From positions 2,176,001-2,240,000 of the forward strand of contig NC_061773.1 in assembly GCF_022458985.1 (NCBI RefSeq): a DNA stretch of 64,000 nt. The letters are read 5' to 3'. This DNA comes from Mugil cephalus. Its lineage: Eukaryota > Chordata > Actinopteri > Mugiliformes > Mugilidae. Positions 50,533 through 63,122 of the stretch are shown piece after piece. Positions within the stretch are counted from its first letter, which is position 1, and each line of letters starts with the position of its first letter. The notes beneath the pieces are model-generated. The model searched no databases. It worked only from the letters and a program-made list of their open reading frames with translations, and was not told where the DNA came from. The translations under genes and the position numbers were made by a program.

Positions 50533-51639
50533 ATGGGCTCTGACGGAGATTATTTCTATTATTATGAAAATGAAACTAACTTAACTTTCAACGATTCTTT
50601 CCATTTGCCCGTGTGCTCTGACTCCAATCTCCATGGCTCCCACATTTTCTTGCCCCTACTGTACTACATCATATTTTTCACAGGATTTTTGGGCAACCTC
50701 TTTGTGATCTCAGTTGTGGGCGCCAAAGGTAAGAGGAATGCTCGTCTGGTGGACACCTTTGTTGTCAACCTGGCAGTAGCTGACCTCGTCTTCGTCTTCA
50801 CCTTGCCGCTGTGGGCCATCTCTGCCAGCCAGAACAACCACTGGAACTTTGGGAATGCCGGAGACTCACTGTGCAAGCTGAGTAGCTACATTATTGCTGT
50901 GAACCGCTTCTCCAATATCTTCTTTCTTACCTGCATGAGCATCGATCGCTACATGGCCGTGGTGAATCTGATGGATTTGAGGTACCTCAGGAGCAGTCTG
51001 TGCATTCGTGTCACTTGTGCTGCAGTGTGGTTTATCTCCCTGTTGCTCGGCATCCCATCCCTGGTCTTCAGAAAGGTGATCGTACAAGATGATGATATGT
51101 CCTACTGTGTGGAAGAGTCCACAACTTTCTTAAGAGTCATGAACCTGCTCATGGCGTTACTCACCTTTGTCTTTCCAGTGTTAATAATTGTGCTCTGCTA
51201 TGGTACCCTCATCATGCACCTCAACAAGCACTGTGTCACTGCTGGAAATCCTAGAGCTGAAGCCCGCCGCCGACACTCCCTGAAGATGGTCCTCTGCATC
51301 ATAGTGGCCTTTGTGGTGTCCTGGCTCCCCTTCAACATCTTCAAAACCATCACAATTGTCTGGGAACTTGTCTGGGATAAGAGTTGTCAACCCCTCTGGC
51401 AAAGGGCCGGGCTTGTCCTCTCATGCTGCCTGGCTTTCTTCAACAGCTGCGTGAATCCGGCTATCTACTTTTTCCTGGACCATCACTTCAAGCGGCGAGC
51501 TAAATACATGTACAACACCTGCCTCAGAACATCCAAGATTCAGCACAGCTACAACTCCTCAGCCTCCTTCACCAACGCTGGCACTTCGGAGAGCTACGGC
51601 ACAACTGGTGGGAGAACTCAGCTTCAGATGTTTGTGTAG
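50533..51639 (+). CDS. gpr25: Class A G-protein-coupled receptor, GPR25-like (GPR15/GPR25 group)
   Basis: An intact single-exon frame of 368 residues. The N-terminus is acidic and Tyr-rich (DYFYYYE) with N-glycosylation sites at 13, 16 and 20. Seven hydrophobic segments carry standard class A marks: GN in TM1 (54-55), LAVADL in TM2, Cys114 paired with Cys192, DRY at 138-140, SWLP in TM6 (263-266) and NPAIY in TM7 (308-312). Cys28 and Cys285 could form the extra chemokine-receptor-like disulfide. Cys330 may be palmitoylated; the tail is Ser/Thr-rich. RLVDTF before TM2, LCKLSS in TM3, the GIPSLVFR segment and CLAF.NSC.NP in TM7 favour GPR25 over GPR15, though TM1 and part of TM3 look more like GPR15. 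The family is linked to lymphocyte homing. The start is supported by an in-frame TGA at 50509-50511, 24 bp upstream. Confidence 0.85.
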   Translation: MGSDGDYFYYYENETNLTFNDSFHLPVCSDSNLHGSHIFLPLLYYIIFFTGFLGNLFVISVVGAKGKRNARLVDTFVVNLAVADLVFVFTLPLWAISASQNNHWNFGNAGDSLCKLSSYIIAVNRFSNIFFLTCMSIDRYMAVVNLMDLRYLRSSLCIRVTCAAVWFISLLLGIPSLVFRKVIVQDDDMSYCVEESTTFLRVMNLLMALLTFVFPVLIIVLCYGTLIMHLNKHCVTAGNPRAEARRRHSLKMVLCIIVAFVVSWLPFNIFKTITIVWELVWDKSCQPLWQRAGLVLSCCLAFFNSCVNPAIYFFLDHHFKRRAKYMYNTCLRTSKIQHSYNSSASFTNAGTSESYGTTGGRTQLQMFV

Positions 51640-52210
51640 GAGGAGAGGGCTGATGATTATCTTTAACTTTCAAGGTTGAAAAGTCATTGTTTTATTAGTC
51701 CTTCAACTTGAGGTTCAGTTTCATTAATGTCTCAGGGGACACTTACACAGGAAAATCAGACACATGATAAAGGAAAATTTGTTAAGATGCCGTTGTTAAT
51801 TACAGTTCTCACTGTACACACACAGAACAATAGTGTGTATAATATCTTTTCTTTTTGTACATTTCATTTATGCTTATTTTGTACACGTACCAAAGTGGCT
51901 GTTTATATTGCTCCTGCTGATCTGTATATGATCACATATGTGTGTTTCAGTATTCAGTGATGTCTTGTTTGTATGGAAATCCTTATCATATATGCATTTA
52001 GCATTAATTTAGCACAGTTGAAATAATTAAGATGTAAATACCATTTAACCATTTAGTTGATATATTTTATTATTTTGAATTTTGTGCTTTTAGAATTTGA
52101 ATGAAGTTGCTATTTGAAAAATGTGTGAGTTTTTGTAGATGTATACCAATATAAAGTATATATATATATATATATATCCTTTCAAAATAAAGATTTAAAA
52201 ACAGATCTCT
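51640..52210 (+). other. GPCR gene 3' UTR (candidate)
   Basis: AT-rich noncoding sequence after the TAG stop, with a (TA)n run at 52159-52177 and AATAAA at 52186-52191. The predicted 3' UTR is about 570 nt. Confidence 0.6.
52186..52191 (+). terminator. Candidate polyadenylation signal of the GPCR gene
   Basis: AATAAA is the first canonical signal after the stop codon. Confidence 0.6.
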
Positions 52211-55200
52211 GCTTTTGTGTATATTAAAAGTACAACAGAAAGTTTCCCACTGAAATAAAACCTCTGTGATACCATTGAGAAGGGATTATTTAATTTGTTT
52301 AATTTATTTAATTGCATTATAATTATAATAATAATTATATTCTTCAATCCAGCCGAAATTCTCTTTGAAACTTTTAGTACATTTCACCAAATGCATTGAT
52401 AAAATTGTATAAAAACATAAAAGCGACACCCCATTGCAAACATTTATGACAATGATTAGATAAAACCACAAAACAACACTTTGAGCAGCAGGTTACGCTT
52501 GAGTTTCTGGTGCAAATATTCAGGTCTTGTTTTCTCATTTAAGTAGTTGCCAATTTAATGAATTCTCTTCCCCTATTTCAGGACTACTCTGTGTGAATAC
52601 ATATATGTTAAAAAATGACAGTAATAATTGAATTTTAAAGTCACAGTAGAAATATGTGTTTTGAGAACCGATCTGTTTCGCATTTGAAAAAGTGATGCCA
52701 TGTCAGCGATGCCACTTTTTTTTAACGCCAAGTAATGACGTCTGCTAGTTCTGTAAAATTAGTTACACGGCTGCATTAAGATGTGAAAACCTTTTCTGCT
52801 TAAAGTAATGTAGCTTCTTTCTTTTAATGTGTGCAATTACATAATAGCAGTGTCGGTTTGTTGAAACTCTGATTTAAAAACAACAATTAACGAACGTCTC
52901 GAAGATCTCATGAATGACTGTGCCTCCTTCATAGGTTTTGTTTTGTCTTTTATGTCTACGAGCAACTGTTTCACTTTGTGTTTACACTTTGACTGTTATC
53001 TGTCACTGTCTTCTTGGCATCACAGAGTGAATTCAGATGCCAGCTTTTCTGTAAAACCTTTCTTTTGATAAATAAAATTAGCTTTTTTTTTAAGAAAATA
53101 GAAAACAAATAAACAAAAAGGGAAGGAAAAAAACGTTGCACTCAGCCACACGATGTGACTATGGAAACATAGTCAACCAACACAAGAGATTGTAACAGGA
53201 AACAACACTTGTTGTGTGGAAGCATGTAGAAAGTCTCACGTGTAACCTGAAAGTGGTTCAAAACATAAAGAGAAGCCCACTTGCAATATTTCTAAATTCT
53301 CAGGCCTTACCTCACCTCCTGTATCGAGACAACACCTGCCATCTGTTAATTCTCCTGGGAGGAAGAAGTCTGCATGTAAAACGTTTTTCTTGGCCTTTCT
53401 GAAAAACTATGAAAAAACCTATTTACTGCCTGGCTGTGTAATGTATAACTTCTCAGAAATCAAAGGAGAGCCTATGTTAAGGGGAAGTCAGGTATATGAA
53501 AGTTCAAATGTTCATGTGCCCACTTGTTTTTCAGTTGTATGTGCGTTATGAATCAAGTGGTTTCAAAATCGTGAAAACCGGGTTAGATGCCAGGCTGAGG
53601 GTGAGGGGGTCAGGAACTTCCCCTCTTGTATGAAAGAGTTTTTCTCACAACACTATTGCAGATATGTGACCTGCTGCACTTAGTATCAGGTAGGGAAAAT
53701 GTACATTGGCTTTGTAGACAGAACAAAGACAGTGGGTGGCTATGTGGTGGCCGCTGGGTAGTGTAAAGGTTAGATACTTTGCTTGACAGTCTGTCAACCT
53801 GAGGATTTGAAGTCTAGTCCACTTCTCTATATGCATTAACCACTATTTCAGTTTCAGGGTAGAAACAGCTGCAGAACATCTATTCTAGCAGAGCAGCCAA
53901 TGTACTTCTAAGGGAGTTCTTTTTTTATGCTGTGAATAAGAATAAAGTGCCCTGTCTAGTGAGGGGCTGGTTACTTTATAAAACATGTAAAAATCATCAA
54001 CATTTCAGAACAGAGTCGTGATCAGGGCGAAGACCCATTTATCTTCAATAATGCATCAGATTTATGAGCGTGAACATTTTATTTTCACAATAGACTTTTT
54101 GTGCTTATTGCACAGGTGGCAGTGTTAAAGTATTGCGCTATTAACTTGAGAACAGAGCAGGTCTCAGCCTTCACACACAGGCAGTTGGAGATGTGCCAGA
54201 TGCTACTGCACTGTGGTTTGACAAATTGGCAAAGGACGTCATTCTGACTTTTGTTACTTCAGTGGATGGATGTTTTACACATGTGGCGATTCATTATTTC
54301 TTTTTGGGTCTAATGGATCTTTCTCAGACATTGGCTGTGAATTCTGATGTTCAGGTGTGGCAATGATGAGTGTAGTTGTTTTTTCTTCATCACTGATAAC
54401 CGTGACATGAAAAGTCAAGTGGACCGAAACAAGAAGTGGTGAAATGCCGTAAAAAGCCACTTTAACACATGTGAACCAAGTAGTTCACATGAGTAGTTCA
54501 AATTCTATTTCTCTGTGCTTCTGTTAACAGCTGTGAACATTTTGCAGTTTCTAACTTTTCAAGGTCCAAGTGCCATGAATCAATTATTACTTGATAATCG
54601 TATTGAATTATATTATTAAACACCATTAACATCTTTTAAACGTATATTTTTTATTTTATTGCTGCTTGAGAAAAAAATTCTAACTGAATATTTGAATATA
54701 TATAAAAGCAAGTCCTGTGAGGGTGGAGGGACTTGAACGTTATTCTGTCAGTCTAGCATACTCAAAATGAAAGGTGAGCCCTTGGCACCCTGTCTTATCA
54801 GCCTCTCCTACGCTTTAGCTGCCAGTTTCTGTCACTGTGAACTTGTAATGTTCTCACCACCACGCAGTTCTCTTTTCTGTGGTTGTCTGCTTCTCACTAT
54901 GGTACTCGGATTTTTTTCTGGACAAAAATCAGTCATGCTGCATGATACTTGAACTTGACGTAAACTTATAAAATGAGTGAAACTTCTAACCAGGGACTGT
55001 TAAATCACTGAGAAAGAACAGTGATCAAGTAAGAAAGTTACAAGAACAGCTTAGAAAACTGGAGAAAATTGTTGGTCTACAATTTTGATCTCAAAAGTGT
55101 CAAAGTAGGATAATATGCAGGTAGGAGTTATTTCTGCTGTACATTTAATACTTAACATTATTCAGTTTGTTCTTTGCCTGTGTTGCTGTAACACTGTGTT

Positions 55201-55310
55201 TTTGCATTTACTTTTATCCTGAAATTTTTTCTTTATAGTTTTATTTTAATGGGGAATTGTACTATTTTCTAACCTAATAGCTACCATCATAACAGCTGTC
55301 ATCAAATGTT
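52211..55310. other. Intergenic DNA, nothing recognised
   Basis: AT-rich sequence without a recognisable gene or well-defined repeat family. Confidence 0.45.
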
Positions 55311-55311
55311 G

Positions 55312-55545
55312 GGAGCTGTGGAGTAGTGGTTAGAGATACAGCTTGGGACAGAGGGACCTACCGTGTCCATGGCTGTGGTGCCCTGAGCAAGCATCTAACT
55401 CACAAATTTCTCTTCAGCTGGCGCCTGAGAGGCTGCAGCCCACTGCTCCAACGGTACACACTACTGTGTGAATGAATGGGTGGGTCAAACAGCAGGAACA
55501 AATTTCCCTATTGTGGGTTAATTACAGTTATTATTATTAAGGCAT
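55312..55545 (+). repeat. tRNA-derived SINE (teleost type)
   Basis: It begins with GGGAGCTGTGGAGTAGTGGT and TTAGAGA, as in a tRNA-like head with a degenerate A box. It continues through 'CTGTGGTGCCCTGAGCAAGC', 'GGCTGCAGCCCACTGCTCC' and 'GTGTGAATGAATGGGTGGG', and ends with 'ACAAATTTCCCTATTGTGGG' followed by an ATT-rich tail. This is the layout of a widespread fish SINE with a LINE-derived 3' end. Confidence 0.8.
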
Positions 55546-57040
55546 TCTGTCTCCTTTATAGCACATTTCTTTGTCCAATGCCAAGCGCTGCAGCTATGTT
55601 GAGTTTTTACAGTAGGAGGTACAGCACATTTATTTCTAACTGCTTAACCACTAGCATTCACAGCGAGACCATGCCAACACAGCAGCTGTCACATGAACTG
55701 AGTGTCTGTGGTTTCCTTTTTCTCCAAACTTCAGCTCAAGCCTGTTAGGCCTACATTTGACATAATTCAAAGTTCGTTAAAAAAAAAAAAGTCCTCCCAG
55801 AAGGTTTAAACATCCTACATCAGAGCAGATAATTCATCTCTAAATTGTCTTGTGAGCAAACCTGACATCTGTGATGAGGATTAACAACATCTCCTGTACG
55901 ATGTTTTTTATATATCGTAACAAGGAATACCAAAGACTTGAAAGAGTTGAAAGAAACCTCCTCTGCGCTCCCTGTAGTTGTTTGTGGCCAAACTATTGTA
56001 GCTGTTCAACTGTGGAGGCTCAGAAGTTTTAATGTTGACATAGTGAGTGTGTTCTAGCCTTCCCCTTAGTTTAGAGGTTTTCGTCACTTACTTTCAAAAC
56101 CATGAACAATGTAGAAGAAATTGCTTCAATTTACTGAAATAATGCACAAATCTTAAATACCTTTTATCCCTCTTTTCACAATGTTGTAGGGTTGCAGGAT
56201 GAATAGAGTAATTGTGGCCATACAATTTCAGCAAAAAAATGTGAAAAGAAATCTTCTGATTAAGAAAATAAATACCAAAATAATCTATTATAATACATCA
56301 AATTATTGTGGCTTTAGGTTTGTTTATTATAAGTCCCTCTCTCTAAAACAAAACCACACAGATGAGGTTGTGTGCTATTGTTGTCCTTGAAAAAAGGAAG
56401 TGCAGAAAAAGACAAACATTGTTTATCATCTATCGAGCATCCTCTTGTTGTATGTGTGTTAAGAGCCAATGAACTGCAAATTTCCTCAAGATAAAGTTTG
56501 ACAACGACATGTGTTTGAAAAGACTTAGTTTTATCACCATTTTACACGTGGATAGCATAATTTAATCAGTGCTAAGATAAGTTGACTGCTGTGTTTGTTA
56601 GTCAAGAGCTGTGTGTTACGGATGTGTGGCCTTGGCCCCATCAGCCATATGAACGTATTAATGATTAACAATTATCCATTCTCACTATAGCTGTGATGCA
56701 TAAATAATCTGCTCTGGGAACCCTATATACTATATAATGCCATTTTTAGACACTTTTGTGATCAAAACTCCTATTTATTGTAATATTAGTAACTTTATGA
56801 TCAATTTATTTATCACACTGAATGCCCACTAAGTTTTTCTACACTAATATATTAAATGTTGACTCTGTTTATCCTTTTTATCATCATTAGTGTCACATGT
56901 TCCACATGGCATCGTGTTAGTATCATTTATGTATATATGTGCTGTGTGTGTTATTGCTTCTGCTTCTTTCTTCTTATTCTTCTTTCCTTCCCCTTTTCTG
57001 TCCCGCCGCTCTCTCTCTTATTTTTTCTTTTATTCTACCT
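55546..57040. other. Intergenic DNA, nothing recognised
   Basis: AT-rich sequence; no gene seen. Confidence 0.4.
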
Positions 57041-57044
57041 TTGT

Positions 57045-57150
57045 CGGCCTCAAGCAGATGGGTCCTTCGATATGCTCTAGGTCCTTCCTGTTAAGGTTTT
57101 TCTCTGCCACTCTCACCCTAGTGCTTGTTCTGGGTATTTCAGAGTCTGGG
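57045..57150 (+). repeat. Dispersed fish retroelement-tail fragment
   Basis: The segment 'AGGTCCTTCCTGTTAAGG', then TTTTTCTCTGCCACTCTCACC and AGTGCTTGTTCTGGG, is the opposite orientation of the repeat family seen at 28175-28382. Confidence 0.5.
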
Positions 57151-57284
57151 TTCTGTTGAGTGACTAGAGACTATTTAGATAAATAAAAAAATAATTGAAA
57201 GTGGGTTACTAAGCTGTTCCATTTATTAATTAATATTGCTCATTAATTCGTGTGTCTTACCTTTTTTTTTTGTTGTTGTTTAGT

Positions 57285-57400
57285 TTAGATGAGATTAGAT
57301 TCAACTTTATTGTGATTGCACATGGTCAAGTACATGGCACAGAAATGCAGTTAGCATCAAGCCAGAAGTGCAGAAGCAGTAAGTGCAGAGTATGTTCATA
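57285..57400 (+). repeat. Dispersed fish repeat fragment, opposite in orientation to 7640-7735
   Basis: 'TTCAACTTTATTGTGATTGC', then ACAGAAATGCAGTTAGCATC and CCAGAAGTGC. It abuts the Tc1-like element that begins at 57404, so one element inserted next to or into the other. Confidence 0.55.
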
Positions 57401-57403
57401 TGC

Positions 57404-58384
57404 ACATTACCAGTCAAAAGTTTGGGCACACCTCAATCAATGTTTTTTCTTTACTTTTACTACTTTCTACTTGTACTTTCTATATATGTTAGACATCAAA
57501 TATATGAAGCAAGTTATATGGAATTATGTAACAAAGAAACATTTTTAATTAAATGTATGTTGTTTAAATGTATTTTTTATTTAGTAGTCACTCTTTGTTT
57601 TGTTGACAGTGCTACAAGCCATTGGCCTTCTCTAAACGAGCCTCATGATGTGGTCATCTGAAATAGTTTTTGCTTCACAGGTGTGCCCCAGGAAAGAGAG
57701 GTCCACCCACTATTGCTTTGTGCTGACACAGAAAGGGTGAACGGATGGTCTCTACATGCATGGTTCCCACGGTGAAGGATATAGGAGAAGGTGTGATGGT
57801 GTGGGGGTGCTTTGCTGGTGACACTGTTGGGGATTTATTCAAAACTGAAGGCACACTGAACCAGCATCTAGCAGTGACATGCCATCCCATCTGATTTGTG
57901 TTTAGTTGGACCATCATTTTTTTTCAATAGGACAATGACCCCAAACACATCTCCAGGCTGTGTATTGGCTATTTGACCAAGAAGGAGTGTGTTGGAGTAC
58001 TGCTCCAGATGACATTGCCTCTGCAGTCACCTGACTTAAATCCAGTCCAAGTGGTTTTGGATGAGATTGACCATAGAGTGATGGCAAAAGAACTAAAAAG
58101 TGCTCAGCATCTCTGGGAACTCCTTCAAGACTAGTGGAAAACCATTTCAGGTGACTACCTCATGAGCTCATTGAGAGAATGCTAAGAGTGTGCAAAGGAG
58201 TAATCAAGGCAAAGGGTGACTATTTTGAAGAATCTAAAATATAAAACATATTGTGAGTTATTCACACATAATTAAATATGTGTTCATTCATGGCTTTGAT
58301 CCCTTCAGTGAGAATGTAAATAGTCATGAAAATACAGAAAAAGAAAAACATTAAATGTGTCCAACCTTTTGACAGGTAGTGTAC
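57404..58384 (+). mobile_element. Near full-length but degenerate Tc1-like transposon
   Basis: The left end is ACATTACCAGTCAAAAGTTTG. The right end, in reverse complement, reads GTACACTACCTGTCAAAAGG, so the inverted ends are recognisable. Between them lie decayed transposase pieces: a VMVWGCFAGD block near 57797, an NDPKH block near 57935 and a SPDLNPVQ block near 58030. Stop codons and frameshifts interrupt all of them, and the N-terminal DNA-binding part is missing. It is non-functional. Confidence 0.88.
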
Positions 58385-58862
58385 AGATATGGAAGATGTG
58401 GACCAGTGTACACAAACAGTTGAGAACTTTAGTTAATAGAAACTGTGGTAATTACCGCAGAATATGTTCTAACTAAGGTCAATTGAAGCTATATTACAGA
58501 GGATACAAACAGTCTATGATTTATCCAAGTTTATGGTTAACGATTATGGGCGGCAGTAAAATGTCAGTAGTGTAAGGGTAAACTTTTTGCAGGGTCATTG
58601 GAGAAGAGAACATACAAGTGTTGAAAGTCTGAGCTGTAATGATCGAAACATAAACTGTATTTTGCCGCATTTATGGTCACACTTATGGTGTGCTTCATAA
58701 GATTGAAACTCTGTGTGTTGCTCTGCTGACCTCTAGTGGATGTAAGATGCACCATCTTAGTATTTAATTGCTTTAATATATTTGGGCCCATGATGGGTCA
58801 CAATGGGAGACGTTCGTTTTGTAATGATCAATAAATGCATCTCATCATCTCTTCTTTCTGTA

Positions 58863-58962
58863 GTACCAGCACTGCCAGTAAAAACACACACCCACACAGG
58901 AGTGGACATCTATGTGTCGTTCACAAGCTCATGGTGACCTCGTAACTTCCTATACTACAGAG
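58863..58962 (+). other. Possible noncoding internal or first exon
   Basis: A CTTCTTTCTGTAG acceptor-like sequence is followed about 100 bp later by a strong CAGAG-GTAAGC donor-like site. No coding frame was recognised. It could be a 5' UTR exon of a gene beyond the right edge. Splice-like strings also arise by chance. Confidence 0.25.
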
Positions 58963-59479
58963 GTAAGCGTCGCTTGTAGCGATACAAGTAGCGTATAAAT
59001 ACTGTAAAAGCATAAGAAATGCTTCGAATTGTGGCAGTTGTTTTTATTTTAGCAATCAAGTGAGATACTGAGAATATCCCAGCTGGTTGTGGAATTATGG
59101 CACGAAATGAGCCTGAAACAATGTCTTACTGACCGTGAGTGAATGTTTTGCATACATAAACCACTTTAAACACTATTTTCTCTCTCTATTTTGATGACTT
59201 GGCGTGATATTTGTGCCGTTTTACGCATGTGGAAATGCGGTTACCATGGTAAATACTGGGTGCTTGCTTTTGCTTCCGATTGCACATGAATGCAACACGG
59301 CATTGCTGTACTTCTGACTAAAAACTCTCGGAGTAGCCTCGTCAGAAAAAAAGTTGCGTTTCATTTGCTAGATTTAAACTTTAAATCTTTCTGTTCCAGT
59401 TTATTCATTTGTTTCGGCCACAGTAACGTAATGTAACGACTCTTAAGAAGTTTTTCTTTCTGCTATTTTTCCTAGCTAG

Positions 59480-59581
59480 AAAAAAGCTTCCAACTGAAAT
59501 CTGGGAGGCTGTGAGCCCATGGAGCCTGAGTGTGTATGGATGTAGATGAGGCACGATGCTAGCAGGCTAACTAGCTGCTGA
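59480..59581 (+). other. Possible noncoding 5' exon of a gene beyond the right edge
   Basis: A more GC-balanced segment ends CTGCTGAG followed by a GTAAGAGC donor-like site at about 59582. It has a short ATG frame only. The assignment is tentative. Confidence 0.25.
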
Positions 59582-59599
59582 GGTAAGAGCAAGAAACAA

Positions 59600-62500
59600 C
59601 AACTTTAGTAACGTTATCAATTATTTTAACAAGCATGTTTAGTCAGTGCTGTTGAACTTTTGATAACTAGTAGGTGTACTTGAAGGGCTGTAGTTTTGGG
59701 GGGAAACCTTGCCATTAATGTGGGTTATTAAACTTTGTGAAAGTTTTTAAATCTGAGGCCCAGCAGCTGACTGAGCGGTTTGAAGGATTTTCCTCAACTG
59801 GAATATATGTGTATATAACAGTAGTAGTGCAGCTTCAAAGTTCGTTGCCATCGTCTTTAGTTTAAACATCACACATTTCTCTATGACACTGCTGCTGTAG
59901 TTTGACATTATAGGTGTTTATTTAGCTGGCAGGTAACTCAGCATCTCCACGGACATGGAGCAAAACCCCTGAAACGCAACATTAAACAGTAACACCCAGT
60001 CTGTACATGTTAGACCATGAGCTTCATGGAGTTTTTTTCTTCTTCTTCTCCCCCTCATGTGATTGTTTGCAAATGAGAAGTGCATCATAAACTGTAAAGA
60101 TATCTGTCTGCACAGAGAAGTTATTAGTTTGTAACATCCTCTTTGCAGCGAAAAGCAGAGAACTTGCAAGAATGCATGTTTGAAGAGAGGCACAGTGAAC
60201 CTTTTAGAAAACCTTTTAGAAAATGACTGATTGGAGACACACTGGAAACTTTCATCAGTGTAAAGTTTTTTTTCCCCCCACAGCAGCAGTAGTCCCATTG
60301 GTGAGTTTGTAATTCTTTGAATTGAAATATTTCCATGGTCTATACATTCCTGAGCGCTGACCTGAGGGCAATAGGACAGAAGTGGCTTAACCCCTGCAGC
60401 TTGGCTGACCTGCTGGCGGGGCGGTCGCTTCAAACTCAAGCTGTGCCGCCCGGCTCTCTGCAAACCACATTACTCTAGTCGGAGATCTTACAGCTTTCAA
60501 TCAATAACGCCACGCTAAAGTTTGCAGTATGAGAAACTTGGTATAAATGGATTTATGTCAAGTTAATTACTATGTGAGAAAATGAGATGTTACCAGATTT
60601 AAAGCCACATAAGAGGAGCTTTAGGTATAAATGTATGAACTAGTGTGTGGTCGACTCTGTCATGATCTCAGTTTAGCCTTGCTTGGTCACAGTTTTGCAT
60701 GGTGCTGCTGCACAAACGTCTAATTAAGTTGCCCACACCAGACACACCACTTCTGCACACCTGGTGATGGAGCATAGATGGATGGAGAGTTTATTTGCTT
60801 GCCTTTTTGACATTTTACCATTTTTTTTATAGCATCACAACAGCAAAATCCGTCTGGATCCAGGTGGAAGAAGGAAATATTAAGGGGAAATGTGTGATCC
60901 CTGGCAGTCGAGGATGCCACACTGGCAGCAGTGGTCTAGCTGTGCACTTAATAAAGGTCTCAAGAATATTTAAAGAATTTGTTTTGCCAGCTGCTGTTCT
61001 GCCTACATAAAACCTGCTCTCTGTCTCTTGGGAACTTTTGGTTTGTATAAACTACCAGCTGGCTACTGGACGGATGGGAAATTGTTTAAATAGTTTTCAA
61101 ATAAAGCTTTATGGATTTAGCTGCTGCTGTTGTATTCCAGTTTTTGATCGAGGAGGTCTGTAATCTGATTAATGCGTCGTCAGATGTGAAGTCATAAACT
61201 ATAATTCGGCCTCTAACTGGAATGTAAAATGTGTTGGAGCCTTTTTCTCTTAGTGTTGGTAAAACCTCTTTGCTGCAGTTTCCCATGAGTAGATGAGGTA
61301 ATCAGTTATTAGTAAGACTGGTAATCTGATTTTAGATTACCAAACTGCTTGATGCTGATATGCATCCTGTTTGCCGCTGCTGATATGTTTTTATCGCAGT
61401 AACCGAAACGCAGCTGGAAGGTGGTTGGTGTTTCGCTGCAGCTTTCCCTTGGTTTCTGGTGGTAACAACAAGGGTGTTTTAATGCTACAGGTAATACAAT
61501 GTGGGAGAAGGTGAGAGTAGTTATATCGATAGTTATATCTTGTTAGCAGGAAGTAAAACAATGTTTTTGCGGGGAAATGTTGCCACAGACACTCATTTTA
61601 AATAACATATAGTCTAATATATAAATAAAAGTGCAAACAGCCAGTGGGCCATAGGCTGAATAATTATTGTGTTTACTTGTTTGACAATAGACATTTATTT
61701 CAATGAAAATCCTAGACTATTTCATTAGTTGCACCACTAAACACCACATTCATGAAGCTTCACTTTTTACTTTATTCAGCCAATCCCCATTGATATCAAT
61801 ATAGTGGACTACATATTATAGTATACAACAATCTACCTCACCCAAAATGCTCTTGCAGGGCCATTCTATTAGATAGTACATGAGCGAGTATTGAGTTAAC
61901 TTAAAGATCATTTGTCTGCTTGTACCATTTGTGTCTTTGTTGGCATATGTAATATCGTCAGACTAGAAGGCTTTGCCTACATGTTTGGTATTTGTCAGAT
62001 GTGTCCAGTCACACTGTAAAAGTCTAAATGTAAAAGTTACTGAACCAAACTGTTAACCGTCTGTCTCTGCGGCTGCTGCTGCTGCTGCTGCCTTCTCGGT
62101 GCCGTGTCATTTGAGATCCGATCCCTGGGTGTCTGGGAGTTACTGGGCCGTTTTCTGAGTGTCTTGAGCACTAACATTCCTGGAAAGCCAAAATGAATAT
62201 TGAGATTCACAATGAATGTGAGCCATGCTGTGTCAGAGCAGGTGCTGCCTGTCTCTGTAAATCATGTGGACTACCCCACAGGCATATGTTTCCCTCTTTT
62301 TAGTGGAGGCAGGATGTGAAATGGCCTTTATACTGGCAGTTTGGAAGTAGATGGAGTTTCAGGGGATCCTTTTTCTCTACTTTTTAAACAACCAGGAGAT
62401 GGCAGTAAACATGCAGTAAACCAGATATCTAATCTTAGAACTGGCAGAGTAAAACTCTCTCAGTAGTTAGCAGTGATTTATAGTGGTTGTTGCAATAAAA

Positions 62501-62700
62501 ACTGTGGAGAGAGTCATTAAGACTCAATCACAAAGTCACTCATTTAAAACCAGTAATAAAAGCAAGCTCCCCAAGTCAAACCGCTGTCCCTCACACCTGC
62601 TGAGTAAGAAATTACAAAGCTGTTTGAAAAATGTACGTTTTTCATGTATGATGGAGAAAAGCAGGACACGTTTGTTTTTGGTGACAGAGTTCAGTCAATT
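59600..62700. other. Intergenic or intronic DNA, nothing recognised
   Basis: No coding exon seen. A short CTG run (GGCTGCTGCTGCTGCTGCTGCC) lies near 62069-62090. Confidence 0.4.
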
Positions 62701-62949
62701 CATTGATTGATAAAAAACGTTGTCTCTCCTGGGGCCTCAAGTCTTTGCCAAAATGCATCTTTTTAGTGCTTTTGTTCTGGGACACACGTCTCGAACAAGT
62801 CTCCTCCACCCACCCGTTATTACGCTCATGAGACTGTAAAGCGTTGCTGAACTTCTCACCACATTGGTCATTGTTGTTGACACAGTTTCAGACTTAGACA
62901 GGAGAGCCAAGTTACTCGATCCCGTCTCCAGTGTTCTGCCCTCCCCATA

Positions 62950-63122
62950 CGAGGCCACTCCTCTTCAGCAGGCAGCGCTTTCTTAGTGGGCGAGTCCCTC
63001 ATTCCTGTGCATACTCCACTCAGCTCGAGATTCTTTTTGTGTTTAAATTCAAGCTGGCTGGATCTGAGGAAAAGCCTTCACTCTTTGGATTTTGATAGTT
63101 TCTCTTACAAGTTTTTCACAAA
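62950..63122 (+). other. Possible alternative first exon
   Basis: A GC-richer stretch is followed by a donor-like TTCACAAA-GTAAGT site at 63122-63123. No initiator or coding frame was recognised. It could be an alternative 5' UTR exon of the same unseen gene as the two candidates to its left. Confidence 0.22.

Noticed and set aside
50664..51402. Minus-strand frames of 70-73 codons across the GPCR gene
   Set aside because: They overlap an intact 368-codon receptor and have no independent support.
62737..62958. Minus-strand 73-codon frame
   Set aside because: No family resemblance, no convincing splice or start context; probably a chance frame in a GC-richer patch.
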